Source: Bradyrhizobium sp. CSA112 (GTDB lineage: Bacteria; Pseudomonadota; Alphaproteobacteria; Rhizobiales; Xanthobacteraceae). Taken from it: a stretch of 64,000 bases of DNA. The stretch covers positions 1 through 64,000 of the forward strand of contig NZ_JAACFS010000035.1 in NCBI RefSeq assembly GCF_029051645.1, read 5' to 3'. Under the pieces are notes generated by a model. The model searched no databases. It saw nothing but the letters and a program-made list of their open reading frames with translations, and was not told the DNA's origin. The translations under genes and the position numbers were made by a program. This document shows positions 27,912 through 38,169 of this stretch, in pieces; the stretch's first letter is position 1; each line of letters starts with the position of its first letter.

Positions 27912-29252
27912 CTATCCCGGCGGCGTGCCGTTGATATCAAGCACATGGCCGGCGAGGTAGAGCGAGCCTGTGATCAGGATGCGCGGCGGCACTTCATACG
28001 CCAGCCGCGACAGCGCGTGCAGCGCCGCTTCGACGCTTGCAGCATTTTCCACGCGCATGCCGAGCGCGCGCGCGGCATCGGCCAGCCGATCCGGCGGCAT
28101 CGCATTATCGCGGCCCGGAATCGGCACTGCGATGATGTGGCGCGTCAGACCAGCGAAATTGGCGAGAAACGCGCCGGCATCCTTGCTCGCCATCATGCCG
28201 GCGATCACCACCAGCGGACGCGACACCCGCTCTTCGAGATCGCCGAGCGCGGCGGCGGCGACGCGGCCGCCTTCCGCATTGTGACCGCCATCGAGCCAGA
28301 TCTCGCAAGCCTTCGGCCCCTGATCGACCAGCGCGCCCGCGGAGAGCCGCTGCATCCGCGCCGGCCATTCGGCGTTGACGATGCCGGCCTCGAAAGCGCC
28401 CATCCCGATCTTGAACGCCTCGATCGCTCGCAGCGTCGCAATGGCAAGGCCGGCATTGTCGAACTGATGCCGACCGAACAGCTTTGGCGCCGCAAGATCC
28501 ATCAAGCCGCGCTCGTCCTGATAGACCAGCCGCCCGCGCTCGACGCCGACATGCCATTCCTGCCCAGCCGCATGTAGCGGCGCACGCATGCGGCTAGCCT
28601 GCGTCTCGATCACCGACATCGCTTCCGACGCCTGCTCCGCGCAAATCACCGGCGTACTTCGCTTGATGATGGCGGCCTTCTCGCCGGCAATCGCTATCAA
28701 CGAGCTGCCGAGAAACTCGGTATGGTCCAGGCTGACGGATGAAATGACAGTTGCGATCGGCCGATCGATGACGTTGGTGGCGTCGAGCCGCCCGCCAAGG
28801 CCGGTTTCCAGCAGCACGACATCGGCTTCATGCTCCGCGAACAGGCAAAACGCCGCCGCGGTCTCCATTTCGAAAATCGTGACCGGCTCGCCCGCATTGA
28901 CCTGTTCGCAGTGCTCCAGCACCCGGCGCAACTCGGCATCATCGGCCAGCCGGCCGCCGCCTTTCTCGCCGATACGGAAGCATTCGTTGATTCTAACCAG
29001 GTAGGGCGAGGTGTAGACGTGTACACGCAGGCCTGTCGCCTCGAGGATCGCGCGCAGATAGGCGATCGTGGAACCCTTGCCATTGGTGCCGGCGACATGG
29101 ATCACCGGCGGCAACACGCGCTCAGGATGATCGAGCCGCGCGAGCAGACGCTGCATGCGATCGAGGCTGAGATCGATACGCTTCGGATGCAAGGCAGATA
29201 GCCGCGCGATCAACTCACCGAGCGGCTGGGATTTTGCGGCCGGCAGGTTCAC
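27912..29252 (-). CDS. folC: Folylpolyglutamate / dihydrofolate synthase
   Basis: A 446-residue Mur-ligase-like enzyme that joins glutamate to dihydropteroate and folates. Signatures are the P-loop [48 protein letters not shown] and the C-terminal [11 protein letters not shown]. The GTG start at 29252 overlaps the accD stop (GTGA), so it is translated from the accD message, a common alphaproteobacterial pair. Confidence 0.94.
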   Translation of the reverse strand: MNLPAAKSQPLGELIARLSALHPKRIDLSLDRMQRLLARLDHPERVLPPVIHVAGTNGKGSTIAYLRAILEATGLRVHVYTSPYLVRINECFRIGEKGGGRLADDAELRRVLEHCEQVNAGEPVTIFEMETAAAFCLFAEHEADVVLLETGLGGRLDATNVIDRPIATVISSVSLDHTEFLGSSLIAIAGEKAAIIKRSTPVICAEQASEAMSVIETQASRMRAPLHAAGQEWHVGVERGRLVYQDERGLMDLAAPKLFGRHQFDNAGLAIATLRAIEAFKIGMGAFEAGIVNAEWPARMQRLSAGALVDQGPKACEIWLDGGHNAEGGRVAAAALGDLEERVSRPLVVIAGMMASKDAGAFLANFAGLTRHIIAVPIPGRDNAMPPDRLADAARALGMRVENAASVEAALHALSRLAYEVPPRILITGSLYLAGHVLDINGTPPG

Positions 29253-30190
29253 GCGTGGGGCGCAGCCGGCACGGCTTCCGGCGCCAAGACGATCTGGGCC
29301 GGGTCCGTAACCTGCGGCGACGGCTTTGAGGCGACGTCGAGCGGCGGCGACTTGGTCAGGATGCGGCAGAGCCGCGCCAGCGTCGGACGCATCTCGTGGC
29401 GATGCACCACCATGTCGACCATGCCGTGGTCGAGCAGATATTCGGCACGCTGGAAGCCTTCCGGCAGTTTCTCGCGGATGGTCTGCTCGATCACGCGCGC
29501 GCCGGCGAAGCCGATCAGGGCGCCGGGTTCGGCGATCTGCACGTCGCCCAGCATGGCGTAGGACGCGGTGACGCCGCCGGTGGTCGGATTGGTCAGCACC
29601 ACGATGTAGGGCAGTTTCGCTTCGCGCAGCATCTGCACGCCGACGGTGGTGCGCGGCATCTGCATCAGCGACAGGATGCCCTCCTGCATCCGCGCGCCGC
29701 CCGAGGCCGCGAACACGATGAACGGCGACTTCTTTTCCACTGCGAGCTCAAGCCCGCGCACGATCGCCTCGCCCGCGGCCATGCCGAGCGAGCCGCCCAT
29801 GAAATCGAAATCCTGTACAGCTACGACGACGCCGGCGCCTTCGAGCTTGCCGTAGCCTACCTTGATGGCGTCGTTCAGCCCGGTCTTGGCGCGCGCATCC
29901 TTGATGCGGTCGGCGTATTTGCGCTCATCGCGAAACTTCAGCGGATCGGGCGTCACTTCGGGCAACGCGATGTCATACCAGGTCTCGTTGTCGAAGATCG
30001 ATTTCAGCCGCGCGGTTGCGCCCATGCGCATGTGGTAGTTCGAGCCGGGAATGACGAACTGGTTGGCCTCGACGTCCTTGTAGAACACGAGCTGCCCGGA
30101 ATCCGGGCACTTGATCCACAAATTCTCCGGCGTCTCGCGGCGCAGGATGCTGCGGATTTTTGGGCGGACGACATTGGTGAGCCAATTCAT
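29249..30190 (-). CDS. accD: Acetyl-CoA carboxylase carboxyltransferase subunit beta, zinc ribbon degenerate
   Basis: A 313-residue AccD that, with AccA, moves the carboxyl group from biotin to acetyl-CoA to give malonyl-CoA. The crotonase-fold core is clear ([53 protein letters not shown]). The N-terminal zinc ribbon has Cys28 but Ser31, Ile47 and Ser50 at the other Cys positions, so it cannot bind zinc in the E. coli way. ATG 30190 ([13 protein letters not shown]) is the family start; the frame continues upstream without support. It follows trpA after about 100 bases. Confidence 0.95.
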   Translation of the reverse strand: MNWLTNVVRPKIRSILRRETPENLWIKCPDSGQLVFYKDVEANQFVIPGSNYHMRMGATARLKSIFDNETWYDIALPEVTPDPLKFRDERKYADRIKDARAKTGLNDAIKVGYGKLEGAGVVVAVQDFDFMGGSLGMAAGEAIVRGLELAVEKKSPFIVFAASGGARMQEGILSLMQMPRTTVGVQMLREAKLPYIVVLTNPTTGGVTASYAMLGDVQIAEPGALIGFAGARVIEQTIREKLPEGFQRAEYLLDHGMVDMVVHRHEMRPTLARLCRILTKSPPLDVASKPSPQVTDPAQIVLAPEAVPAAPHA

Positions 30191-30293
30191 GGTTCGCTCC
30201 GAAATGCGGTTGGACGCACAAGTGGAATATATGGCGGCCCAAATCACTCCGGGCAAGCCGCCCCTTTCGGCCCAATTGGCAGGCAATTGTGGC

Positions 30294-31130
30294 TTATTCA
30301 GCCGCCTGCTTAGCCCCTCGGACACCCTGCGCCAGGGAGGCCACGAGATCGGCCACAGCCGCGACCGTCTTGGTGGTCGCCTGCCCCGTCGTGTCCAGGC
30401 TGTCGCGCAACGCGTCGACCAGCGCGGTACCGACCACGGCGCCATCGGCCTTCCCGGCAATCGCCCGCGCCGCCTGCGGGGTACGGATGCCGAAGCCGAC
30501 ACACACTGGCAGTTTGGTGTGGCGTTTGATCCGCGCCACGGCGTCCCCGACGACCGTCGAGTCGGCCGTAGCCGCGCCGGTGATACCGGTGATGGAGACG
30601 TAGTAGACGAAGCCCGAGGTGTTCGCGAGCACCGCCGGCAGGCGCTTGTCGTCGGTGGTCGGCGTCGCCAGACGGATGAAATTGAGCCCCGCCTTCATCG
30701 CCGGCAGGCACAGTTCGGTGTCTTCCTCCGGCGGCAGGTCGACGATGATCAACCCGTCGACGCCGGCAGCTTTCGCATCGGCGAGGAATTTATCGACGCC
30801 GTAGATGTAGATCGGATTGTAGTAGCCCATCAGCACAAGCGGCGTGGCGTCGTCGTCCTTGCGGAAGCCGCGGACCATCTCCAGCGTCTTCTTCAGGGTC
30901 ATGCCGGCTTTCAGCGCGCGCAAGCCTGCCGCCTGGATCGACGGCCCGTCCGCCATCGGATCGGTAAAGGGCATGCCGATCTCGATAATGTCGGCGCCGG
31001 CCTTCGGCAGCGCCTTGATGATGTCGAGCGACGTTTTGGGGTCGGGATCGCCGGCCATCAGGAAGGTGACAAACGCCGAGCGGCCCTGCTTGGCGAGTTC
31101 GGCGAAGCGTGCGTCGATACGGGTGGTCAC
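30294..31130 (-). CDS. trpA: Tryptophan synthase alpha subunit
   Basis: A 278-residue TIM-barrel subunit that cleaves indole-3-glycerol phosphate to indole. Hallmarks are the catalytic Glu in [17 protein letters not shown] and Asp in [13 protein letters not shown], plus SITGITGA and [12 protein letters not shown] overlaps the trpB stop (ATGA), coupling synthesis of the two subunits. The C terminus ends in Ala/Lys-rich residues. Confidence 0.96.
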   Translation of the reverse strand: MTTRIDARFAELAKQGRSAFVTFLMAGDPDPKTSLDIIKALPKAGADIIEIGMPFTDPMADGPSIQAAGLRALKAGMTLKKTLEMVRGFRKDDDATPLVLMGYYNPIYIYGVDKFLADAKAAGVDGLIIVDLPPEEDTELCLPAMKAGLNFIRLATPTTDDKRLPAVLANTSGFVYYVSITGITGAATADSTVVGDAVARIKRHTKLPVCVGFGIRTPQAARAIAGKADGAVVGTALVDALRDSLDTTGQATTKTVAAVADLVASLAQGVRGAKQAAE

Positions 31131-32344
31131 TTCTTCTTGCCCTTCAAGATATCGCCGACCTGCGGCACGTCCTTGTCGCCGCGGCCGGAGAGGTTGACCA
31201 CCATCAGATGGTCCTTCGGCCGTTTCGGCGCGAGCTCCATCACCTTGGCGATCGCGTGTGCAGGCTCGAGCGCGGGGATGATGCCTTCAAGCCGCGACAG
31301 CAGTTGAAACGCCGCTAAGGCCTCATCGTCGGTCGCCGACAGATAGGCGACGCGGCCGGTCTCGTGCAGCCAGGAATGCTCCGGGCCGATGCCGGGATAA
31401 TCGAGACCCGCCGAGATCGAATGCGCGTCCTGGATCTGGCCGTCATCGTCCATCAAGAGATAGGTGCGGTTGCCATGCAGTACGCCCGCACGGCCACCGG
31501 CGATCGAGGCCGCATGTAGCTGCGTCAGCCCGTGGCCGGCGGCTTCGACGCCAAAAATTTCGACCGAGGGATCGTCGAGGAAGGGATGAAACAGGCCCAT
31601 CGCGTTGGAGCCGCCGCCGATACAGGCGATCAGCGAATCCGGCAAGCGGCCCTCGGCCTCCTGCATCTGCTTGCGCGTCTCGTCGCCGATCACGGACTGG
31701 AAGTCGCGCACCATCATCGGATAGGGATGCGGGCCCGCCACCGTGCCGATGCAGTAGAACGTGTTGTGGACGTTGGTGACCCAGTCGCGCAGCGCGTCAT
31801 TCATCGCGTCCTTTAGCGTACGCGAGCCTGATTGCACCGGGACCACCTTGGCGCCCAGCATCTCCATGCGGATCACATTGGGCTGCTGCCGCTCGACATC
31901 GACGGCGCCCATGTAAACCACGCATTCGAGCCCGAACCGCGCGCACAGCGTCGCGGTGGCGACGCCATGCTGGCCGGCGCCGGTTTCGGCGATGATGCGC
32001 TTCTTGCCCATGCGGCGCGCGACCATGATCTGGCCGAGCACATTGTTGACCTTGTGCGAGCCGGTGTGGTTGAGCTCCTCACGCTTGAAATAGATTTTTG
32101 CGCCGCCGAGATGCTCGGTCAGGCGCTCGGCGAGATAGAGCGGCGACGGTCGGCCGACATAGTTCTTGAGGTAGCCGTTCATCTCCGCCTGGAACGCCGG
32201 ATCGGCCTTGGCGTCGGCGTAAGCCTTTTCCAGATCAAGGATCAGCGGCATCAGCGTCTCGGCGACGAAGCGTCCGCCAAAAATGCCGAAATGCCCGCGT
32301 TCGTCGGGGCCGGTGCGCAACGAATTGGGCAGGTTTGGATTCAT
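31127..32344 (-). CDS. trpB: Tryptophan synthase beta subunit
   Basis: A 405-residue PLP enzyme joining indole and serine. The PLP lysine lies in [14 protein letters not shown], and the phosphate loop in [22 protein letters not shown] and [12 protein letters not shown] are further signatures. ATG 32344 ([17 protein letters not shown]) is chosen. The frame remains open upstream for 45 codons, but those would be translated from repeat DNA at the end of trpF. Only seven bases separate it from the trpF stop. Confidence 0.96.
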   Translation of the reverse strand: MNPNLPNSLRTGPDERGHFGIFGGRFVAETLMPLILDLEKAYADAKADPAFQAEMNGYLKNYVGRPSPLYLAERLTEHLGGAKIYFKREELNHTGSHKVNNVLGQIMVARRMGKKRIIAETGAGQHGVATATLCARFGLECVVYMGAVDVERQQPNVIRMEMLGAKVVPVQSGSRTLKDAMNDALRDWVTNVHNTFYCIGTVAGPHPYPMMVRDFQSVIGDETRKQMQEAEGRLPDSLIACIGGGSNAMGLFHPFLDDPSVEIFGVEAAGHGLTQLHAASIAGGRAGVLHGNRTYLLMDDDGQIQDAHSISAGLDYPGIGPEHSWLHETGRVAYLSATDDEALAAFQLLSRLEGIIPALEPAHAIAKVMELAPKRPKDHLMVVNLSGRGDKDVPQVGDILKGKKK

Positions 32345-32351
32345 CGGACCA

Positions 32352-33176
32352 TCAATTCTTCTTCGCGCGCTGCGGCGCTGCTTCCACTCCCTCGCCCCGC
32401 TCTTGCGGGGAGAGGGTTGGGGTGAGGGGCTGTCGCGGCAAATCCGGTGAGAGTCGTGCCTGCGGAGGCTCCCCCTCACCCGGATCGCAAGAGCGATCCG
32501 ACCTCTCCCCGCGAGCGGGGAGAGGTGAAGTAAGCCCGGTGGCGCGCGCGGCGCGAATGAAATGGCGGATCATCTCGGGATCCTTGATACCGGGCGCGCT
32601 TTCCACGCCGGAAGATACATCGACGCCGCCGGCGCGGGTGACGCGGACCGCCTCGGCGACGTTGTCGGCGGAAAGCCCGCCCGAGACCATGAATGGCAGT
32701 TGGAGGTCGAGCTTTTCCAAAACGTGCCAGTCGAACACGGCCCCTAACCCGCCGGGGCGGGTGGCGCCCCTGGGTGCGCGGGCATCGAACAGGATGCGGT
32801 CGGCCACGCTCGCATGGCCCGGCAGCGCCGCGAGATCGGCTGACGTTTCGACCGCAATCACCTTCATGACTGGAAGTGCGAACTTCGCCTTGATGTCGCG
32901 CACGCGGGCTATGGTCTCCGCGCCGTGCAATTGCAGCAGGTCCGGCCGCAGGATCTCGACGATGTTTTCAAGCGTCGCGTCGTCGGCATCGACCGTCAGC
33001 GCCACCTTGGCGGCGCGGTCCTTGGCCTGCCGGCCGAGTTCCCGCGCGGTCTCGAGGTTGAGATGGCGCGGTGACGGGGAGAAGAATACGAAGCCCACCA
33101 TGTCGGCACCCGCCTCAAGCGCTGTGTCGAGCGTCTCGCGCGTGGACAGGCCACAAATTTTGACGAGCAGGGACAT
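32352..33176 (-). CDS. trpF: Phosphoribosylanthranilate isomerase with a repeat-encoded C-terminal extension
   Basis: A 274-residue TrpF; the usual length is 205-220. The core (residues 1 to about 215) has [12 protein letters not shown] with the catalytic Cys, [22 protein letters not shown], and the phosphate loop [14 protein letters not shown]. From residue 216 the frame enters a dispersed palindromic repeat and gains 59 residues rich in Pro, Arg and Ser ([10 protein letters not shown] ... [13 protein letters not shown]) before stopping 7 bases before trpB. It catalyses the Amadori rearrangement in tryptophan synthesis. Whether the tail is kept in the protein is unknown. Confidence 0.93.
   Translation of the reverse strand: MSLLVKICGLSTRETLDTALEAGADMVGFVFFSPSPRHLNLETARELGRQAKDRAAKVALTVDADDATLENIVEILRPDLLQLHGAETIARVRDIKAKFALPVMKVIAVETSADLAALPGHASVADRILFDARAPRGATRPGGLGAVFDWHVLEKLDLQLPFMVSGGLSADNVAEAVRVTRAGGVDVSSGVESAPGIKDPEMIRHFIRAARATGLTSPLPARGERSDRSCDPGEGEPPQARLSPDLPRQPLTPTLSPQERGEGVEAAPQRAKKN
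32384..32528. repeat. Dispersed palindromic repeat inserted at the 3' end of trpF
   Basis: Two palindromic modules: CTCGCCCCGCTCTTGCGGGG continuing into AGAGGGTTGGGGTGAGGGG (about 32388-32430), and CCCCCTCACCCGGATCGCAA with CGACCTCTCCCCGCGAGCGG and GGAGAGGTGA (about 32468-32528). Each has a short hairpin at its centre, and both read toward the CTCACCCC/GGGGTGAG motif. The element is translated as the TrpF tail. Confidence 0.8.
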
Positions 33177-33239
33177 GGTCTCTCAGGGGGCGGATCCAGC
33201 GCCGCCAAGGCAAATTGGAACAAACTGACGGGCCGGGTT

Positions 33240-33632
33240 CTACAACGTCGCGCCCTGCTTGTCTCGCCCTGTAGCCCCATAGAACCCGTACTGGGACGGT
33301 GCCGGAAGCCGCTGCTGGTCGGCCCGTGAAGCCGCCGCCGCAGCCCGCAAATCGGCCGTCTCCGCCCTCGCCCGGCGTGCATCTGCCTCATGATGGCGCG
33401 CCGCGCGGCGCCAGTGGCGCTGGCGGAACCAGGTCGCCATGCCGCCCGCCGCCACCCCCAGAATGGCCACCGTGATGATCACGGCAAACAGCGGCATCGA
33501 CACCCTGATCGCCGGATCGGTCGAATTGAAGGGATCGAACGACACCGTGACGAAATGGCGGTTGGCGACCGCGAAGACGATGAAGATGAGGCCTAGGGGA
33601 ATGACGACCAGCGCCGTGAAAAACTTTCGCAT
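33240..33632 (-). CDS. LapA-domain (DUF1049) membrane protein
   Basis: A 130-residue inner-membrane protein with two membrane helices (residues about 5-24, FFTALVVIPLGLIFIVFAVAN; and about 43-65, MPLFAVIITVAILGVAAGGM) and an Arg/Ala-rich, probably coiled-coil cytoplasmic tail. This is the LapA layout; in E. coli LapA works with LapB/LapC in control of LPS synthesis. Function here is inferred from family. ATG 33632 (MRKFF) is preferred; an ATG two codons earlier is possible. It lies between ihfB and trpF, as in relatives. Confidence 0.82.
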   Translation of the reverse strand: MRKFFTALVVIPLGLIFIVFAVANRHFVTVSFDPFNSTDPAIRVSMPLFAVIITVAILGVAAGGMATWFRQRHWRRAARHHEADARRARAETADLRAAAAASRADQQRLPAPSQYGFYGATGRDKQGATL

Positions 33633-33713
33633 GACCATTTCTCGCGCAGTGATGGAGAAATGCGGGCACCAAGCCCGCAATACGGCTACATCCGGCCTAA
33701 ACCGAAAAAGCGC

Positions 33714-34019
33714 CTACGCGCCGGCTTCGGGAGAGCCGTTGTCGCGGTTCAGCCGCTCGCGCATTTCCTTGCCCGTCTTGAAGAACGGGACGCTCTTCTG
33801 GTCGACCGGCACATGCGCGCCGGTGCGAGGATTGCGCCCTGCGCGGGCGGGACGATGCTTGACCGAGAAAGCGCCAAAGCCGCGCAGCTCGACACGGTCG
33901 CCGCGCGCCAGGGCTGCCACGATCTCATCGAGGATCGCGTTCACAATGTTCTCCACATCCCGCTGATAGAGGTGCGGGTTGTGCTCGGCGATGCGCTGAA
34001 CAAGTTCGGATTTGATCAT
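33714..34019 (-). CDS. ihfB: Integration host factor beta subunit
   Basis: A 101-residue HU/IHF-family DNA-bending protein. [16 protein letters not shown] at the start and the arm [22 protein letters not shown] with the intercalating Pro region identify IHF-beta; [10 protein letters not shown] is the DNA-contact strand. With IhfA it bends DNA at promoters and recombination sites, including sigma-54 promoters such as would be served by the RpoN gene here. Lies downstream of sppA with a 172-base gap. Confidence 0.95.
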   Translation of the reverse strand: MIKSELVQRIAEHNPHLYQRDVENIVNAILDEIVAALARGDRVELRGFGAFSVKHRPARAGRNPRTGAHVPVDQKSVPFFKTGKEMRERLNRDNGSPEAGA

Positions 34020-34191
34020 CGAAGTTGGGATCCGTCCGTCGTGCGGACATCCATTTCCGTGAAAATACCTTGAACTGTCAAGACGCTAAATCACTTTTGG
34101 GCAACGGGAAATCGCGTGACAAACGGCCCGGAGGGGGTTTGTGACAATACCCGCAGTGCGGGAGGAAGCTATCGGGAGCAGCCAGTGCGGC

Positions 34192-35172
34192 TCAATTGGG
34201 GGCTGCGGGGCGCCACAACGCCAGCATGCCGTCGAGCGAGAGCTGATCGACCGCCTGGGCGACGCCACCCTGCTCGATCTGGCGCGCAATGGAACTCAAG
34301 CCGAGCGCGTCGAACGTGATCGAAGCTGCCGTTCGCAGGAACGTCAGGTCGCCGAGCCGCGGGTTCAGCTTGTAATCGCGCACCGGCAGGTCGCTTTTGA
34401 TCTTCTTCTCGGCGACCAGCCATGCGACGGCTGCTTTTTCATCGCCGAGTTGATCGACCAGCTTCAGTTCGACCGCCTGGCGGCCGGTGAAGACCCGCCC
34501 GTCCGCGACCTTCTCGAGCAGCGCGTCGTCCATGCCGCGCCGCTCCTTCACCATGCCGCGGAACCAGGCATAGGAATCCTTCACCAGCGCGTCGAGCGCG
34601 GCGCGCGCCTCTGGACTGGTCGGCTCGAAACCGTTGGGCGCGGCCTTCAACGGCGAGGATTTCACCTCCTCGACCTTGACGCCCACGGTCTTCAACAGCT
34701 CGGCGAAATTCGGAAATTGAAACAGCACGCCGATCGAGCCGACCAGCGAGCTCTGGCGCGCGACGATATGATCGGCGGCCATCGCCGTGATGTAACCGCC
34801 CGACGCAGCCAGCCCCTCGACCACCACGACCAGCGGCTTCTTGGCCTTCAGGCGCATCAGCGAGTCATAGAGTTGCTCGGAGCCGGCCGTGGTGCCGCCC
34901 GGCGAATTGATGTGCACGATGACGGCAGCATGGCTCGATTTCTCCAACCGCTCCAGCGCCTCGACCCGTTGCTGGTCGCTGCGGATCAGGCCTTCGATAT
35001 TGACGCGCGCGATCGATCCTGATGCCGTCAGCGCAGCCGGCCCGCTCCTTGTCGCGATCGCGCCGACGGCAACGATCGCCGCGATCGTAACCAGGCCAGC
35101 CACGACGCGCCAGAAGGTCAGCTTGCGGCGGATCCTGCGGCGATCGACGATTACGTCCGAATCGAGCGACAT
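34192..35172 (-). CDS. sppA: Signal peptide peptidase SppA (short form)
   Basis: A 326-residue membrane-anchored serine/lysine protease of the short, single-domain SppA type, which degrades cleaved signal peptides. One N-terminal membrane helix (FWRVVAGLVTIAAIVAVGAIA) follows a basic cytoplasmic tip. The nucleophile Ser lies in GLAASGGYITAMAAD and the general-base Lys region in KVEEVKSSPLKAAPNGFEP; NSPGGT and GSIGVLF are family marks. It sits between rpsA and ihfB, a conserved alphaproteobacterial order. Confidence 0.93.
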   Translation of the reverse strand: MSLDSDVIVDRRRIRRKLTFWRVVAGLVTIAAIVAVGAIATRSGPAALTASGSIARVNIEGLIRSDQQRVEALERLEKSSHAAVIVHINSPGGTTAGSEQLYDSLMRLKAKKPLVVVVEGLAASGGYITAMAADHIVARQSSLVGSIGVLFQFPNFAELLKTVGVKVEEVKSSPLKAAPNGFEPTSPEARAALDALVKDSYAWFRGMVKERRGMDDALLEKVADGRVFTGRQAVELKLVDQLGDEKAAVAWLVAEKKIKSDLPVRDYKLNPRLGDLTFLRTAASITFDALGLSSIARQIEQGGVAQAVDQLSLDGMLALWRPAAPN

Positions 35173-35280
35173 CGAATTTCTCCTGAAATATCCCGCGCGT
35201 TTTGCATCCGCAGCGCCAGCGAAGCGTTATCTGATTACATCAATTGCGACGCAATTTGAAGAAAACAAGGCCCGGCAATT

Positions 35281-35368
35281 GTAGCCCGGATGGAGCGAAG
35301 CGAAATCCGGGGCAGCCGAGCAAGCGGGTTGAGTTACCCCGGATTGCGCTTCGCTCTATCCGGGCTAC
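35281..35368. repeat. Dispersed palindromic repeat, GTAGCCCGGATGGAGCGAAG family, copy 2
   Basis: Ends GTAGCCCGGAT and ATCCGGGCTAC form perfect inverted repeats, with inner arms GGAGCGAAGCG and CGCTTCGCTC. It is homologous to 26828-26909 and lies between the rpsA terminator and sppA. Confidence 0.85.
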
Positions 35369-35398
35369 GGGTCTGTCGATCATGCTCGGCGCACAACG

Positions 35399-35426
35399 AA
35401 AAAAGACCCCGGTCGAAACCGGGGCC
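35399..35426 (-). terminator. Rho-independent terminator of rpsA
   Basis: On the minus strand: CCCCGGTTTCGACCGGGG followed by TCTTTTTT. It lies about 30 bases past the rpsA stop, so rpsA does not run on into sppA by default. Confidence 0.9.
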
Positions 35427-35455
35427 TGATGTTGGCGGACAGATAGGCTGAAAGC

Positions 35456-37156
35456 TCACTTCTCGCGGTTCTTGAGCGCGGTGCCGAGAATGTCGCCCAG
35501 CGTCGCTCCCGAATCGGAGGAGCCGTACTGCGCGATGGCTTCCTTTTCTTCGGCCACTTCCAGCGCCTTGATCGAGACCTGCACCTTGCGGGCCTTCTTG
35601 TCGAACTGGATCACGCGCGCATCGACCTTCTCGCCGACGGCGAAGCGTTCGGCGCGCTGATCGTTACGGTCACGGGCCAGTTCGGAGCGCTTGATGAAGG
35701 TGGTGAAGTCGGTGCCCGAGATCTTCACCTCGATGCCGGCTTCCTTCACTTCGAGCACTTCGCAGGTCACGACCGCGCCCTTCTTGACGTCGCCCGGCTC
35801 GGCGAAGGGGTCGCCTTCGAGCTGCTTGACGCCGAGCGAGATGCGCTCCTTTTCGACATCGACGTCGAGCACCACGGCCTTGACCATGTCGCCCTTCTTG
35901 AAGTTGTCGATGACCTGCTCGCCCGGAAGCTTCCAGTCGAGGTCGGACAGATGGACCATGCCGTCGACGTCGCCGTCGAGACCGAGGAACAGACCGAACT
36001 CGGTCTTGTTCTTGACCTCGCCTTCGACCGTCGAACCGACCGGGAACTTCTCGACAAAGACTTCCCAGGGGTTGCGCATGGTCTGCTTGAGACCGAGCGA
36101 GATGCGGCGCTTGACCGAATCGACTTCGAGAACCTGCACTTCGACTTCCTGCGAGGTCGAAACGATCTTGCCGGGATGCATGTTTTTCTTGGTCCACGAC
36201 ATTTCCGAGACGTGGATCAGGCCTTCGATGCCCGGCTCCAGTTCGACGAACGCGCCGTAGTCGGTGATGTTGGTGACGCGGCCGGTGAAGCGCGCGTTCA
36301 GCGGATACTTCGCCTCGATGCCCTGCCACGGATCGTCCAGCAACTGCTTCATGCCGAGCGAAATGCGGTGGGTCTCGTGGTTGATCTTGATGATCTTGAC
36401 CTTCACGGTCTGGCCGATGGTGAGCACCTCGGTCGGGTGATTGACCCGGCGCCAGGCGATATCGGTGACGTGGAGCAGGCCGTCGATGCCGCCGAGATCA
36501 ACGAACGCACCGTAATCGGTGATGTTCTTGACCACGCCGTCGATCACCTGACCTTCTTCGAGGTTCTGCACCAGTTCCTGGCGCTGCTCGGCGCGAGTCT
36601 CTTCGAGAACCGTGCGGCGCGACACCACGATGTTGCCGCGGCGGCGATCCATCTTGAGGATCTGGAACGGCTGCGAGTTGTTCATCAGCGGCGCAACGTC
36701 GCGGATCGGACGGATATCGACCTGCGAGCGCGGCAGGAAGGCGACAGCGCCGTCGAGGTCGACCGTGAAGCCGCCCTTGACCTGGTTGAAGATGACGCCG
36801 TGAACCTTCTCGTTGTTATTGAAGGCCTTCTCGAGCTTGCCCCAGCTTTCCTCGCGGCGCGCCTTGTCGCGCGACAGCACGGCTTCGCCGAGCGCATTCT
36901 CGATCCGGTCGAGGAACACCTCGACTTCGTCGCCGACCTTGAGATCGCTTTCGCGGCCGGGGCCGGCGAATTCGCGCAGCGCCACACGGCCTTCGGTCTT
37001 CAGGCCGACGTCGATGACGGCCATGTCCTTTTCAATTGCAACCACCTTGCCCTTGATAACGGAGCTTTCCTGCAGATTGCCGCCGGCGAAGGACTCGTCC
37101 AGCATCGCAGCGAAATCGTCGCGGGTAGGATTATAAGAAGCAGCAGTCGAAGCCAT
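35456..37156 (-). CDS. rpsA: 30S ribosomal protein S1
   Basis: A 566-residue S1 with six S1/OB-fold repeats. The first two (ribosome-binding) are divergent; the later ones show the strong GxVxNITDYGAFVxL pattern (VVKNITDYGAFVDLGGIDGLLHVTDI; GRVTNITDYGAFVELEPGIEG). S1 unfolds and recruits mRNA at initiation. ATG 37156 (MASTAASYNPTRDDFAAML) is the family start. The gene follows cmk as in most proteobacteria, with a 383-base gap that can hold its promoter and leader. Confidence 0.97.
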   Translation of the reverse strand: MASTAASYNPTRDDFAAMLDESFAGGNLQESSVIKGKVVAIEKDMAVIDVGLKTEGRVALREFAGPGRESDLKVGDEVEVFLDRIENALGEAVLSRDKARREESWGKLEKAFNNNEKVHGVIFNQVKGGFTVDLDGAVAFLPRSQVDIRPIRDVAPLMNNSQPFQILKMDRRRGNIVVSRRTVLEETRAEQRQELVQNLEEGQVIDGVVKNITDYGAFVDLGGIDGLLHVTDIAWRRVNHPTEVLTIGQTVKVKIIKINHETHRISLGMKQLLDDPWQGIEAKYPLNARFTGRVTNITDYGAFVELEPGIEGLIHVSEMSWTKKNMHPGKIVSTSQEVEVQVLEVDSVKRRISLGLKQTMRNPWEVFVEKFPVGSTVEGEVKNKTEFGLFLGLDGDVDGMVHLSDLDWKLPGEQVIDNFKKGDMVKAVVLDVDVEKERISLGVKQLEGDPFAEPGDVKKGAVVTCEVLEVKEAGIEVKISGTDFTTFIKRSELARDRNDQRAERFAVGEKVDARVIQFDKKARKVQVSIKALEVAEEKEAIAQYGSSDSGATLGDILGTALKNREK

Positions 37157-37539
37157 TTGTTCTCCAATGCGGGATATTGCCGGCCGTTCGGGTTAAAGGG
37201 CGTTTCGCGCGTGAAGTGTCAGGGGTCCGCAAACCCTGACGACCGCATTTGCGGGAGTTCGCAAAAGCGGGCCGGCAGCATGCCTGCACGTTCGATACGT
37301 TTGATTTATCCGAGCCTGAAACGAGCGTGTCGACTTCAAGAACCTGGAGCGGGCTTTCCTCCAATGACGGCAGGGGCTGAAGCCTCCTGACGGCCCGCTC
37401 GGACAGCCCTGATCTCATCGACGGCGGCCCGGATGGGCGTGGATATAGCCCCAAGGGCCATTTTCGGCAAGCGGAAATGCCCGATTTATAGGCCCGTTTG
37501 GCCGACCGAGGCCTCGCCAGCCCCGCCGAAAATTGGCGT
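37157..37539. other. rpsA leader / cmk-rpsA intergenic region
   Basis: This 383-base gap on the minus strand between cmk and rpsA has no credible gene. A perfect 7-bp hairpin, GTCAGGG/CCCTGAC around 9 bases, lies at 37218-37240, about 60 bases before the rpsA start, and GCATTTGCGGGAGTTCGC-rich sequence beside it can also fold. It may be an rpsA leader structure (S1 represses its own mRNA in E. coli), which is inference. Confidence 0.4.
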
Positions 37540-38169
37540 TCAACGCCCGGCGCGGACCGCCTCCACGATCGCGATCGCGGCGCGAACGCCGGCTTCGATA
37601 TCGAGATTGGAATTATCGAGGATATGGGCATCCGCCGCCGCCTTGAGGGGCGCAGCGGCGCGGTTCTTGTCCCGTTCATCGCGCTTGAGGATGTCGGCCA
37701 GCACCGCCGCCTCGTCAGCAGCTTCGCCACGCGCCAGCGCTTCCAGCGTCCGGCGGTGGGCCCGCACATGCGGGTCGGCAACGACGAAGATCTTCACGTC
37801 GGCATTCGGGCAAATCACGGTTCCAATGTCGCGCCCGTCAAGCACGGCGCCCGGCGGGTCGGCCGCGAACTGGCGCTGAAAGTTGACCAGAGCTTCGCGC
37901 ACGCTCGGAATCGCAGACACTACCGAAGCCGCATCGCCGATGCGCTGAGTCTTCAGTTCGGGATGGCCGAACTTTTCGGGATCGAGCTCCATCGCAACCG
38001 CCACCGCCCGCGCCTCGTCGGTGAGATCGAAGCCTCCATCGAGCAGCGCCTTCGCTACCGCGCGATAGATCACGCCGGTATCGAGGTGGCGATAGCCGTA
38101 ATGATGGGCGAGGCGTTTGCCGAGCGTGCCCTTGCCGGAAGCCGCCGGCCCGTCGATGGCGATGATCAT
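37540..38169 (-). CDS. cmk: Cytidylate kinase
   Basis: A 209-residue (d)CMP kinase. The P-loop [34 protein letters not shown] and [21 protein letters not shown] are diagnostic. It phosphorylates CMP and dCMP for RNA, DNA and lipid precursors. ATG overlaps the aroA stop (ATGA), so it is coupled to aroA, and rpsA follows. Confidence 0.96.
   Translation of the reverse strand: MIIAIDGPAASGKGTLGKRLAHHYGYRHLDTGVIYRAVAKALLDGGFDLTDEARAVAVAMELDPEKFGHPELKTQRIGDAASVVSAIPSVREALVNFQRQFAADPPGAVLDGRDIGTVICPNADVKIFVVADPHVRAHRRTLEALARGEAADEAAVLADILKRDERDKNRAAAPLKAAADAHILDNSNLDIEAGVRAAIAIVEAVRAGR

Noticed and set aside
32345-32479. Upstream extension of trpB by 45 codons
   Set aside because: It would translate the palindromic repeat at the end of trpF; the conserved TrpB start is at 32344.
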